Part shown: in pieces, positions 37,401-46,848 of the stretch
Layout of the letters: each line of letters begins with the position of its first letter
Numbering within the stretch: position 1 is the first letter of the stretch
Source: Mortierella alpina
Taxonomy: Eukaryota > Mortierellomycota > Mortierellomycetes > Mortierellales > Mortierellaceae
NCBI GenBank assembly: GCA_029449245.1
Contig: JANATF010000013.1
Span: 1,240,001 to 1,304,000 of the forward strand
Direction of reading: 5' to 3'
DNA: 64,000 bases
Notes under the pieces: generated by a model
Database searches by the model: none
Seen by the model: the letters and a program-made list of their open reading frames with translations, nothing else
Told to the model about the DNA's origin: nothing
Made by a program: the position numbers and the translations under genes

Positions 37401-39230
37401 GCGACGTAGTTGGCTGGTAGTGCTCGTAATCCGATATGCCGTGGATGTCACACTCGCCTCTGTGGGGCCGTATGTATTGATCACACAGACTCGGCCGCCA
37501 TGCTTGGCCACTTCAGTAAACGCTTCAACATGACCCTGCTCGCCAGCGCCCATGAGGTATCTCAGTTTGGATAGAGCAGGCCCGATGATGTGGACGTATT
37601 GATGAAGGAGCGCTGTGGTGAGGAAGAGCATTGTGACCTGATGATGGTCTAGAGCTGCAGCAAGCTGGTGCGGCTCTAACAAGGTCTCCCGGTCGATGAT
37701 GATGATGCGAGCGCCATTGAGTAACGGGACCCAGACCTCATAGGAGTTGTGGTCGAATGCTGGGTTGGCCACAAAGGCAACTCGGTCATCTTTGCCAATA
37801 TCTGAGTATCCGTTGTTGATGGCCAGACGCACGATGCCTCGATGGGGGACCATGACACCCTTGGGACGACCTGTGGATCCAGAGGTGTACATAACACAGG
37901 CTGTGTCATGACTGGATGAAATGGTGCTCTCAAAGTTCACTAAGACGGTGGACATCAGGGGAAGTGATTGGAGCGTGTTAATGTCGGTTCGTAGCATCAA
38001 CATTGGATTACAGAAAGGTCAATGATTTTGTCCGAATGAGTGTGACCTACCCTGCACATTGGCAGTGTGCTCTAACTTTGTGGATATACGAAGAACAATT
38101 GCCTGAATCCCAGAAGGGATGTTGCTGGTCTCATCGGTGATCATGACCGTCGATCTACAGTCGGAGGCGATGTACGCTTGTCGGTCCAGTGGCGCCCTAG
38201 TATCGATGGGAACGTATGCAGCTCCAATTTTGAGGACTGCAATCTGCGAGGCAACGAGACCAAACGACCGGTTCAACAGCAGCATAACGTAGTCGCCTGG
38301 CTTGACACCCGCGTCAATAAGTTGACTAGCAATCTCGTTGGCCTGAGAATTCAATTCGCTATACGTGAGCGATCGCTCGTCGTGCACAATGGCGATGGCC
38401 TCTGGTGACATCGCGACTTGGTCCTCGAACAGCTGGTGAAGGCAAAGGTCGCCAGGGTAGGGCCGATCGATTGTGTTCCACGTCTTGAGAAGCAGCGTCT
38501 TCTCTTCTGGCGAGAGTATGTCAAACGAGGCAACTGACTGGCTCTTATTAGCCACGATATTCTTCAGTACGGCCAGGAGATAGCCAGCGTATCTCTCGAT
38601 GACGTCTTTGTTGTAGAGGCCGGCTGCAGCGCGGATGTTCATAGTAACATTGTCGTTGTCCTGGAAAAGATGCAGCTCGAGACAACACTGCTTATAGACT
38701 TGGTCGCTCAGGGGCTGAGTAAGGCTGCCGGTGTGCGCGTAGAAGCTAGCCTGAGAAAGATGGGGCTTCTCATCGTCCTTTGAAAGGTCGACAGGTTCAC
38801 TCGCAGCAGACTGGTGGGTACCTGTGGTTCCAAAACTGTGCTTCAAGCGTTCTAATAGTTTTGATGTGTTGAGCTCCCCTGAAAGATCGACATTCATGGT
38901 GAACGGATCGATCAAGATCTCCTTCTCGAAAATGCCGCCCACATCAAGTACGATAGACTCTTGACCAGAGAGACGGGATAGCACAATGGTCCACGCGACC
39001 AATACGGCAGTGGCCAAATTCGAACTGTTGTCATGCGCAAAACTCAATAGCTGCGACTTGAGAGATTCATCCAGTTGGGTTGAGAAAATCGTCTCGGCGG
39101 AAAACTGATGGTCCGGGCGACGATAATCCATGAGATGCTTGTCGCCAGAGATGCCATCGCCCGATTTGCCAGCTTGGAAGGTGGTTGGCTTGGTGATAAG
39201 GCTATTCACGTTCACAAGTTTGGAAGACAT
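9470..39230 (-). CDS. Nonamodular nonribosomal peptide synthetase (NRPS 1), 10 exons, 9,598 residues
   Basis: Exons on the minus strand: 39230-38051, 37939-34769, 34657-31487, 31375-28151, 28056-24877, 24765-21595, 21486-18310, 18200-15030, 14914-11681, 11586-9470. All nine introns (94-115 bp) are phase 1, and the joined frame is open to TGA at 9470. Order: truncated C, then A-T, seven LCL-or-dual C-A-T modules, a last dual C-A-T, and thioesterase. Every A domain has YTSGSTGxPKG and NGKI(D/N)R; every carrier has LGGHS. C domains of modules 4 and 9 carry HHMMATSGD, the extended motif of dual epimerase/condensation domains; the others have HHIVTDGWS as in LCL domains. Expected product: a nonapeptide, D-configured at positions 3 and 8, released hydrolysed or cyclised. 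ATG 39230 is the first Met after an in-frame TAG (39324-39326). An extra 5' exon is possible. Sequence character is bacterial, the introns are eukaryotic. Confidence 0.93.
11857..13710. repeat. Dual E/C cassette, copy in module 9
   Basis: Partner of 28327-30180 (offset 16,470 bp). The similarity continues through the 94-bp intron into the next exon, where the coding starts read DTFDRSL against DTFERSL in module 4. Confidence 0.88.
13560..16810 (-). other. NRPS 1 module 8: C (LCL) - A - T
   Basis: LCL-type C domain (HHIVTDGWS). A-domain code DPFFLGTVHK, suggesting a hydrophobic pocket. Carrier of the [11 protein letters not shown] type, followed by a dual epimerase/condensation domain, so residue 8 should be D. 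Intron 14915-15029 (115 bp). Confidence 0.86.
16860..20090 (-). other. NRPS 1 module 7: C (LCL) - A - T
   Basis: LCL-type C domain. A-domain code DPYYLGRVSK, substrate not predicted. A10 reads NGKINR, with Asn where Asp is usual behind the catalytic lysine; the lysine itself is present. Intron 18201-18309. Confidence 0.85.
20140..23370 (-). other. NRPS 1 module 6: C (LCL) - A - T
   Basis: LCL-type C domain. A-domain code DPSENGTVTK. An acidic residue at position 278 often goes with basic substrates (Arg, Lys, Orn), which is a weak hint only. A10 [10 protein letters not shown]. Intron 21487-21594 (108 bp). Confidence 0.85.
23440..26670 (-). other. NRPS 1 module 5: C (LCL) - A - T
   Basis: LCL-type C domain ([19 protein letters not shown]). 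A-domain code DLFCKVAACK, unlike the other modules, so a different substrate is expected; I cannot name it. A10 [10 protein letters not shown]. Intron 24766-24876. Confidence 0.86.
26740..29960 (-). other. NRPS 1 module 4: dual E/C - A - T
   Basis: The C domain starts with the block [20 protein letters not shown], which contains the HHxxxxxGD signature of dual epimerase/condensation domains, followed further on by HHLIGDHS at the second His motif. A-domain code DAFFMATVTK, differing from modules 1-3 only at positions 236 and 239. Intron 28057-28150 is the 94-bp type shared with module 9. Confidence 0.88.
28327..30180. repeat. Dual E/C cassette, copy in module 4
   Basis: Matches 11857-13710 at a constant offset of 16,470 bp. 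From 28327 to about 29260 only a handful of base differences are seen. 29260-29900 is more diverged, and 29940-30180 is again identical or nearly so. Confidence 0.88.
30050..33270 (-). other. NRPS 1 module 3: C (LCL) - A - T
   Basis: C domain [13 protein letters not shown] with [10 protein letters not shown]-domain code DHYFMATVTK. A10 reads [10 protein letters not shown]. Its carrier ([11 protein letters not shown] after LGGHS) is of a different type from carriers 1 and 2 and precedes a dual epimerase/condensation domain, so the residue loaded here is expected to be turned to the D form. Intron 31376-31486. Confidence 0.87.
30640..32060. repeat. Near-identical repeat, copy 3
   Basis: Third copy of the block, 3,282 bp below copy 2. 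Divergence from copy 2 begins near 32060, where AATTTAGACC replaces AGTTTAAGCC. Confidence 0.9.
33340..36560 (-). other. NRPS 1 module 2: C (LCL) - A - T
   Basis: C domain begins [13 protein letters not shown] and has HHIVTDGWS, typical of LCL. A-domain code DHYFMATVTK, the same as modules 1, 3 and 9. A10 motif NGKIDR and carrier LGGHS are intact. Intron 34658-34768 (111 bp) splits the A domain. Boundaries approximate. Confidence 0.87.
33920..35340. repeat. Near-identical repeat, copy 2
   Basis: Same block as 37200-38450 and 30640-32060, offset 3,282 bp each way. Against copy 3 it appears identical for about 1.38 kb (33957 to about 35340), intron included, and diverges abruptly at both ends. 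Confidence 0.9.
36620..39230 (-). other. NRPS 1 module 1: truncated C - A - T
   Basis: Boundaries approximate. The first 245 or so residues match only the C-terminal lobe of a condensation domain (LSRLSGQES, then ERYAGYL and [10 protein letters not shown]). The N-terminal lobe with the HHxxxDG catalytic motif is absent, so it should not condense. The A domain is split by the intron 37940-38050. Specificity residues read by alignment to the phenylalanine-activating A domain of gramicidin synthetase: DHYFMATVTK, for which I know no matching substrate. Carrier serine lies near 36712. Confidence 0.85.
37200..38450. repeat. Near-identical repeat, copy 1 (junction of NRPS 1 modules 1 and 2)
   Basis: Covers both A-domain halves and the intron 37940-38050. 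It is almost base-for-base the same as the blocks at 33920-35340 and 30640-32060; spacing is 3,282 bp. In the intron no difference was seen. Confidence 0.9.
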
Positions 39231-39400
39231 ATAGCGGCATTTAGAAACTGGGACTGGGCTTTTAAAGATCGCGATCGTAAGCTCCAGTAGCGACTGCACG
39301 ATACCTCGTCTTGTCGATGCTTGCTATTCCTTTTTCAGGAATGCTTGACATATTCTCAGGGATGGGCAAGCAATGGGTGTTACTGACAGTCTACTCTCGA

Positions 39401-39410
39401 GTATAGATAA
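39401..39410 (-). promoter_or_regulatory. Possible TATA-like element of NRPS 1
   Basis: TTATCTATAC on the minus strand inside an A/T-rich patch, about 170-180 bp upstream of the proposed ATG. Position is plausible, sequence is only a partial match. Confidence 0.25.
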
Positions 39411-40009
39411 AAACAACAGTTTTCTGTTAATACGAAAGTTGAATTCTCGCGGGTCTCGAACCAACGCTAAGATCGCGACCATACCCTAAGAGTACCATCA
39501 CCGGTTGATACTTCGTCTTTGAGCCCATGATGAGCGATGTCAATGGCACGAGAGATGGAGCTTTCCGATGACATTGTTCAGGTAGCAAAAGCAAAAGGAG
39601 GTGTGGGATAAGAGAACAAAAGAGATGCGCTCCGTTCGCATACGTTTCTGAAATTGTACTCCTTCACTTTTCGTGCCTGGTTGATGCGACGAAATACCAC
39701 GTTTCTGCAGCAACAGTCCCAAGTCTTTTTTGCGCCGTGGCTCATGCACCTCATGCGTCCGCCCCAACAACACGCACTCATGCATATTACTCGCGCTATG
39801 GGTAATGTGGGACGAGTCATAGTTCTATCGTCTCTGTCAATTCTGGTTGAAAGGTGCTTAGTATATGCGCCCGCTGTCATCCAAGCCATGCAGTGTCATT
39901 GGGAGCATACCGTCTGCAAGGTTCTTGATCACAAAGGGATTATTTCATCTCACTCTCAGGGAAAAATTTGTTACCTTTGCTCGCGTTCGCTCAGATTGAT
40001 CGACCCCTG

Positions 40010-40035
40010 AAAAAAAAAAAAAAAAAAAAAAAAAA
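40010..40035. repeat. 26-nt A homopolymer
   Basis: Uninterrupted A run. No adjacent retroelement or gene copy was recognised, so its origin is open. Confidence 0.95.
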
Positions 40036-40809
40036 CACATTCGCTCACTCGTGCATCGTTACCGCAACGTACCCCTGAACTTGACACAAAAGAACAGTAA
40101 CCTGCCCTGAGCTAACCTTGACGAATCTGAGCGAGCGAATTGAGGAATCTGGGTTCTCGAGTGTCCAAGGACTCTTGATACCATCCGTGCATATGGGGTG
40201 GGGTTTGCGCTGACAATATTGTTATAGCGATGAAGGCGAGAATCTAGGAACCGGACTGTCACATGGTATTCATGCTCCACTTCCAGGCTATGCATGCGCC
40301 AGATGTTAACCATGCATCCAAGTTCCGTCGTTATGGCGTGCCCAAAAATGTCGCACAGACCCCCTGAGTGAGCGGTTTGATAAGGGCGAGGGAGTTAGGT
40401 ACAACCGCTGAAGGAATGTGGTTTTTCATGATCAGGTAAATAGTCAACAGTGACACAAGCAGTGTAGCGTATAATGCAAGGAAGCACTTTGTTCCCACAC
40501 ATATTCCCAGTTTACTTGGCTCCGTTATCCACCTTTCATACCATTGATACTTCTCACTGTGCGATCAAGGGCAAAGTATCAACTAATGTCAACATTCATG
40601 CGGTATAAGCGATATTCCAGTATGGTTTCTGACGCACGACTTTCCTTTTCCTGGTCAAGACGAACGTTGGCTTGACTTTATGAATGGAGTCTTTCGACAG
40701 TGAGCCCTGTACCATGACTCTCAGCCTATGTACTCACACTAGTTCGGTGTAAATATTCTGGGCACATCTGGAGCGCTGCTAGAACAGTGCTTTTGACGGG
40801 ACCCGTGTA

Positions 40810-41134
40810 CAGTGCCCCGACAAAAGTATACGCGGACTCCTTTTTCTGCACATAAGAAATCATATGGGAGATCCGTTTTTTACACCTCTCTATTGTACTT
40901 GACATGTACCAAGGTTGACAACGGACTTAAACATGGGGACTGGGTGCTTCGACTAAAAAAATTCAGGGACAAAAACTGAATGGAGAGAGCTCATTTGCTT
41001 TCAAGGTGCCATGCCAAAGTGTCGATTTCACTTAGAACAAATTCTCACCCCCCATCCCCTAATTGTGGTGGCATGAGAGGATGAACATATAGAAGACCAA
41101 AAAGGAGGGCGCGAATACTTTTGTCAGGGCACTG
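40810..41134. mobile_element. Tc1/mariner-type MITE, 325 bp, non-coding
   Basis: The left end (40810 onward) reads CAGTGCCCCGACAAAAGTAT. The right end read on the minus strand from 41134 reads CAGTGCCCTGACAAAAGTAT. The inverted repeats continue with CGCG and CTCCTTTTT for about 35 bp, with a few mismatches. Both ends are flanked by TA (40808-40809 and 41135-41136), the target duplication of Tc1/mariner elements. There is no transposase frame inside, so it would need a transposase made elsewhere. It sits downstream of the ABC transporter, in the gap before NRPS 1. Confidence 0.85.
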
Positions 41135-41254
41135 TACAGTAAGGAGAACGAAAATATGGGTCCCATGTAAAGTGAAACGGAAGATGGCCGTGTTGGACTA
41201 CTAGAGAAAGAATTCATCTAGGCCATCGCCATGGACCATCAAGTCTCAATACGT

Positions 41255-41260
41255 TTTATT
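41255..41260 (-). terminator. AATAAA polyadenylation signal of the ABC transporter
   Basis: AATAAA on the minus strand 39 bp behind the transporter stop (TAG at 41299-41301). Confidence 0.6.
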
Positions 41261-41298
41261 TACTGAACAGTTACCCGCCGTGTCAGTGTCACCATTTC

Positions 41299-44200
41299 CT
41301 AATGTCTATGCGTATGCCCATGGCCGTCGACTTCTCCCGCTTGCTTCGCCAACTGATAGAACAGCGAATCATGCTTCTGAAGCAAGACGTTAGGCGCCTC
41401 AAATTCTTGTACGCGGCCCTTCTCCAACACCAAGATCTTGTCCGAGTCCATCACCGTCTTGATCCGATGCGCAATCGTCAACACCGTCCTATCCTTGAAC
41501 TCTCGACGGAGCGTCTTCTGAATCAAGTCATCCGTCTCCACATCTACAGCAGCCGTCGCTTCATCCAAAATCAAAACCTTGCTCTTGCGCAGAAGTGCAC
41601 GCGCCAAGCAAATGAGCGCTCGTTGACCCACCGAGAAATTCTCGCCATTCTGCGCAACCTCAAAGGAGAGTCCGCCGGCCAAGGTCGAGATGTGGTCCTT
41701 CAAGTGTGCGCGCTCCAATGCCTCCCAAAGCTCCTTGTCCGACTGTGTCTCAAAAGGATCGAGATTGTGTCGAATCGTACCAGCAAATAGCGTCGGATCC
41801 TGAGGGATGATGGACAAATGCTGCCTCAAGGCATCAAGCCCCAATGTCGAAATGTCGACGCCATCAATCTCAATCGATCCGCCACCACCGTTAACCTCAG
41901 GATAGAATGCTATCGTATCCTCCAGTTGCTTCTTGACAGTGAACGAGGGGTCGCTCGCCTTAGCCCAGTAGCTGTCCGCTGCCTCAATGATTCGGAAGAG
42001 CGCAAGGGTGAGCGAAGACTTTCCTGCGCCGGTGCGTCCGACGATACCAACCCTCTCTGACGGTTGCAACGTGAACGAGATGTCTTTAACCACCAAGTCC
42101 AAGCCCTCGCGGTAACGGGCAGAGTAGTTCTTGAATACGACGCGTCCCTGATCTGGCCAGTTAGGTGGCAGACGCGCGTCGGTCACAGATGGTGCCTCCG
42201 TAGGCTTCTGAGAGTATTCATCCACGCGCTCGACTGAGACTAGCACGCATTGCACCTGAGAGTACGCCCGAACAAGGAAACCAATCATTCCAACCATGTT
42301 CAACGCGTAACTCAGTGCCAGTCCAACAATACTAGGATCCAGCCTTCCGGCATTCAAAACTGCTAACGAAGCTGAAGTGAAAATCGTAATTCCTCCGAGA
42401 ACCTCAAGTCGGAGCTGAAGCCAGCGGTTGTTGAGACTGAAGGCGTTGAGTCGGGTATTGATCAGATCTCCTCGGACCTCGTTCTCTCGAATGAACTGTT
42501 CCTTGAGGCCCTTCGTCACACGAATGGTCGAGACGCCTGTCAGGGTCTCGCTAAAGTGCTGATACAGCGGCGACTTTGAAACGGAGATCAAGCGCTTCAG
42601 CGATCCTGAGCTCTTGACAAAGTAGTCCTGGATCCACATGTAGGTGAATGCGATCGGTGGGATGGCTATGAGGAAGGCAGGGGTTGAATATGCAATGACG
42701 AAAAGCGTGCCTGCGATAATCGACGCGAGTGCAAAGAAATCGTTCCACTCCTCTGGCAACTGAGCGTCGATAGCGTTCACGTCCGATGAAAACCTGTTGA
42801 CGATTCTTCCCATACTAGTTTCAAAACGCATTAAGTGTTAGTTCGCAAGTCTTTCGTGCACAACTATTCAATACAATTGTTGTCAAGCAACCTCACTTAC
42901 GGTGTGGTGTCAAAGAAACTCATAGGCAAACGAAGAACCCTTGTCAGGAGACGGTCATACAAGACATTTGACGCCCTGATACCACAAACGACCTCAGTGA
43001 ACTAAAAGTCCCACGAACAAAAAGAAAGCGCTGTCTGTCAGTCACCTAGTAAATCTCTCATGCAGCAAACAAAACTCCGGTTCAGAAGCTTACATAGTTG
43101 ACGATAAGATTACAACACATGAACATGAGAACAAGCATTCCATAGCCGGTCAAGTAGAAAGAAGTGGGTCGTCCTTCGTGTCCATCCCTCTCGCGCTCCT
43201 CCATATCTGTGATCCAGTATCGCAGCCAAAAGTTCGTGCTGATATGGCACGCCTGTGCAAGGATAAAGAAGATCAGGCAGATCACAGCGTTCACATACGA
43301 TCTGGAGCAGAAAAAGCGGTAGCACAACGATGCGAGGTTAAAAAAAAACAGGCTCATTCATCATGAAGAGCCATTGAGTGAGCAACCCAGATCGACTTAC
43401 GCAGCCTTGGCATATATCAGCACAATCTTCCACCCGACTTTACCCTCCTCTGACTTCTCATCCGCAATCAATTCGCCCGCATCATCATCGTTGCTGTTCA
43501 GAGCTGCGTTATCGCCGCTCTTGACAGCAACATCGCCGACAACTGTGTTTCTCTCGCTGGCTTCCCCATCCGAGTCGCTGTTGTGATTACTGCTGGTAGC
43601 TGACGCAGCAGTATCGCTAGCAATGACGCTGTCCTTTTTGCCCACAAGCAGATCGCGGAGACGATGTTTGCTTGATTCTGATTTCTTCTTTTTCTTGTTG
43701 ACAGAGTAGTCATTAATGAGCTGATAGAAGGCGCCGCGAGCCTTCATCAACTGATGGTATTCGCCCGTCTCTGAGATGGTGCCGTCCTTCAAGACCACAA
43801 TCTGATCAACGTTCTCCAAGTGATGAATTCCATGAGTGACCAGGAGGCGGGTTTTGTCCTTGAGCAAGCCATCGGGTCCAATGAGGTGAGTCCACAGGTG
43901 CTGGTCCACATGGGCATCGACGGCGCTAAGAGGATCGTCCAGTAAATAAATGTCGGCATCCTGGTATGCGGCGCGAGCCAACGAGACGCGCTGTTTCTGA
44001 CCGCCAGACAGATTAATACCTCTCTCGCCAATCTCCGTTTGGTCACTACAATCAGAAGAGGCAGTGAGCTAGGGCGAAACCTTTTTGTTTCATTTTTGAC
44101 GCGAAACACGAAAGGAAACCGCACCTCAGATTCGAAAGCAAAAGCGAGACTTACCCTGCGCTGAGCATCTCGAGATCTGGCTGCAGTCCAGAGGCATGGA

Positions 44201-46848
44201 TAACAACATCATATTTCTTCCGATCAAAGGGCTTGCCAAACAGAATGTTGTCTCTGACAGTCGCATTGGTGATCCATGCTTGTTGGGGCACATAGGCTAT
44301 ATCACCATACACGGTGACGGTTCCGTTCAACTTGTACATCTCTCCCATGATAGCGCTTAGCAGAGATGACTTGCCCTGACCAATTCTTCCAGCGATAACA
44401 GTAAGATGGCCGTCTGGAACTCGCAGCGTGATGTTGGACAAGATCGGGTTGACAGGTGAAGGTTCGGCAGCGGCCACAAGAGACTGTCTCTCTTCAAGGG
44501 ACGCTTCCAACGCGACTGCTTCCGGTTGCTTCTCCCACGCGAATGTCCCTCGCTGAACATCAACTGCCAATGCCTTTGAGCCGTTGTGTCCAGAGTTAGG
44601 ACCTTGAGGCTGACGACTATAGCGCTGAACTACGGTTGTGTCGATTTCCTCCATCATCAAGTACTTGTCGACACGCTTCATGGCCACAGAGACCGCAATG
44701 GTTCTCGAAACCATATTGGCGGCGAGCCCAAGGGGTCGGTTCATGATACCGAACAACGCGATGCTGACAAAGACGATCTCGGACGTCAGTTTTCCCGGTG
44801 TCCAGTTGGGCCCACCGAAATATGCATACACACAGAACGTGACCAGAGCCATGAGCAAGGTACCGGAAGAAAATAAGATGGTCAAAAGTGAACGGATGGT
44901 AGCCAATCCCTTCAATGCCAGGACTTCCTGGGCACGCATGGCATCAATCTTCTTTCTCAATGGTTGCTCCCTATCAGTTTGTTTATGATACATAAAGGGA
45001 CGAATATAGGCGGTCAGTACAAGGACAAGAAGCTGCAGTCCATGTCGAACTTGTCCGCAGTAACTACCCAGAGCTCCGTACCAGTTGTACAACTTGACAA
45101 TTTTGATGTTGGCCAGAATCTCCGTCATAAGACGAAGCCGACTATCCATCCACTTGAGCTGGTCATCCTGGTATCCGTTCAAGAAGCTCGCCATCTTTGT
45201 CTGGATCGGAACCAGGATCACAAATACAGCCAAACCTGCAATAAACGACCATCCAAGCAGCCCGTAAAGCAGATAGATGGCGATGACGAGTTCGAATCTA
45301 ATCGCACCAAGGAGTCCAGAATCGTTAATGGCCAAACATCAAGCCTTTTCAAATACACGATTTTCAATACAACGTTGGTATGAAAAAAAAGACTCTTACG
45401 GCACCGTGACGAGCATGGGCATGAAAGTTGATGCTTCAACCCATTTTTCCGCATCAATAGCCATATGGTTCGTGATCTCTCCAAGCGTTGACTTGTTCCT
45501 GGCGGCAGGTGACAATTTGAGTGACTTTCGGTACACCATAGCAATCGTTGCTGCGCGTGTTTGATATCCGAGATCCGCCATCAACTGGAGCGAGTAGCAG
45601 AGCGCAAAGGTCGTCCCGATGTTGCAGACCATCATTAGCAACGCGATCATGAATCCCGTCTTTTGAGAGGGCGGGTCCCGTCCATCTCTGACGGCGTCAG
45701 AGTATTCCCCAATGAACCGCAACAACTGACCAAACAGCACCGGTGGGACATAGAGCAGCGCATAACCAGGAATGCGTACGAGCAGCAGAAGTGCGATCGT
45801 CCGTCGATAGGCATACAGGGCGGCCCAAAAGAGCGAAGGCTGTTTATGTTTCAAGGCTGCTCGTGCCATGTCCTTTTCCCAAGTCGCCGAGAGGTGCTCA
45901 TAGTTGACATGGGTCGACAGCCAAGCGGGACTCGTATTGGCAAGATCGTCGCCTGTCAAGGGTCGCTTGGCACCGAGGCTGACAATCTCTTGAAAGTAAT
46001 GGTACGAGAGCCGCGAGAACAAGTTAGCCTGTTGATAATTGCTCAGGTCCTCCCTCTCCCGGCGAAGGCGCTGGACCCGCGTGTTACTGCGTGGGAGTGC
46101 CTCAAAGAGGAAAGCAATAGCAATGCTTGCTACAAAGTAGAAGACGTTCCAAAACCGGCGAGAGTATGTGGGCTCGTCGTGGCCATCACGGTCGTCGGAA
46201 AGGATGAAGAGCGAGACGGCGCTGGCTGCGACGGTGATGAAATAGAAACTAAAGAGAAGGTCGGAGGACCGGGTTCCGTAGCGGTGTTCCAGGGCGTTGA
46301 GGGGCATCGCCACAAGCTAGATAAGAGTAAATTTCCGGGATGGGGTGGAGAAAGGCGAGGGCGATGTTTGAGTAACCGCATATGACCGATCAGTCCGCAC
46401 CGAGTTGAGCACACGCAAAAGAAGGAGAGAAAAAACAATCTTGGAAGCTAAATTGTTAGCAACGGAGACTCACCCACGCCAGCAACATGAGGACGATCCC
46501 GGTTGAGAGTCCATCCGCAGGCATAGAAGACCCAAAGGACGTCCACAATGAGGCTGCTAGAATGAGACATGCCAGAGCGATGAAGGCTTGCGACGGCCAG
46601 TAGATCCGGCCTGTTCTGCCGTAGCCGTGAGGGCTACGGTGTCGCTTCAACCATCGCATGCGTCCGACAAATGCCATCAAAGCTATGGCGGCAGGTATAC
46701 CCAGAAGGACCAAATATCCGCCATGGTTCATCAAGAACTCTGTCCAGACTTTGATTGGATCTTGGTAGGGCTTGGGCACGACAGTGCCGGGGTCAAGGGA
46801 CCGATGGTTCGCGGGAGTGCGACTCCATGTGGATGGATCCGCGGGCAT
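41299..46848 (-). CDS. MRP-type (ABCC subfamily) full ABC transporter, 7 exons, 1,634 residues
   Basis: Exons on the minus strand: 46848-46474, 46316-45400, 45297-44155, 44045-43401, 43301-43094, 43001-42901, 42814-41299. Introns are 157, 102, 109, 98, 92 and 86 bp; the joined frame is open throughout. Order: TMD0 with about five membrane segments (residues 1-200), a linker, TMD1, NBD1, TMD2, NBD2. NBD1: Walker [10 protein letters not shown] (about 736), LSGGQKQR (about 828), [10 protein letters not shown] (about 846). NBD2: GRTGAGKSS (about 1388), FSVGQR (about 1523), [11 protein letters not shown] (about 1549). The sixth exon is only 101 bp and encodes the conserved [20 protein letters not shown] step. 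Family members export conjugates and drugs at the vacuole or plasma membrane. Export of an NRPS product is a guess from position. ATG 46848 was chosen; the frame is open further up, but an acceptor-like sequence (CCTTACAG) lies there, so a leader intron is possible. Confidence 0.9.

Larger units (their letters stand above)
39231..40809. other. Non-coding stretch upstream of NRPS 1
   Basis: No gene recognised. On the minus strand TTATCTATAC (39401-39410) lies about 175 bp before the NRPS 1 ATG and could be a TATA-like element. A B-box-like GGTTCGAGACC lies on the minus strand at 39452-39462, without a cloverleaf around it. Short open frames at 39540-40010 show no domain. Confidence 0.5.

Noticed and set aside
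11857-38450. Mobile-element origin for the near-identical blocks
   Set aside because: Block edges lie inside coding domains, with no terminal repeats or target duplications. Module duplication or gene conversion explains them better.
9470-39230. Reading each 3.2-kb minus-strand ORF as a separate NRPS gene
   Set aside because: Each begins and ends inside an A domain, with good splice signals and matching phase at both ends. Joined, they give complete modules; separate, none has a complete A domain.
39430-39515. Possible minus-strand tRNA
   Set aside because: GGTTCGAGACC at 39452-39462 is a perfect B-box, but the T stem pairs poorly and no 5' acceptor half complementary to the 3' side is found within normal tRNA length. 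No anticodon arm could be drawn.
39654-40010. 118-residue plus-strand ORF upstream of NRPS 1
   Set aside because: No domain, overlapped by other open frames on the opposite strand, and it ends in the A homopolymer; likely chance.
2764-40035. Homopolymer A/T runs (2764-2788, 40010-40035) as retroelement tails
   Set aside because: No retrotransposon sequence or target duplication beside either run; listed only as simple repeats.
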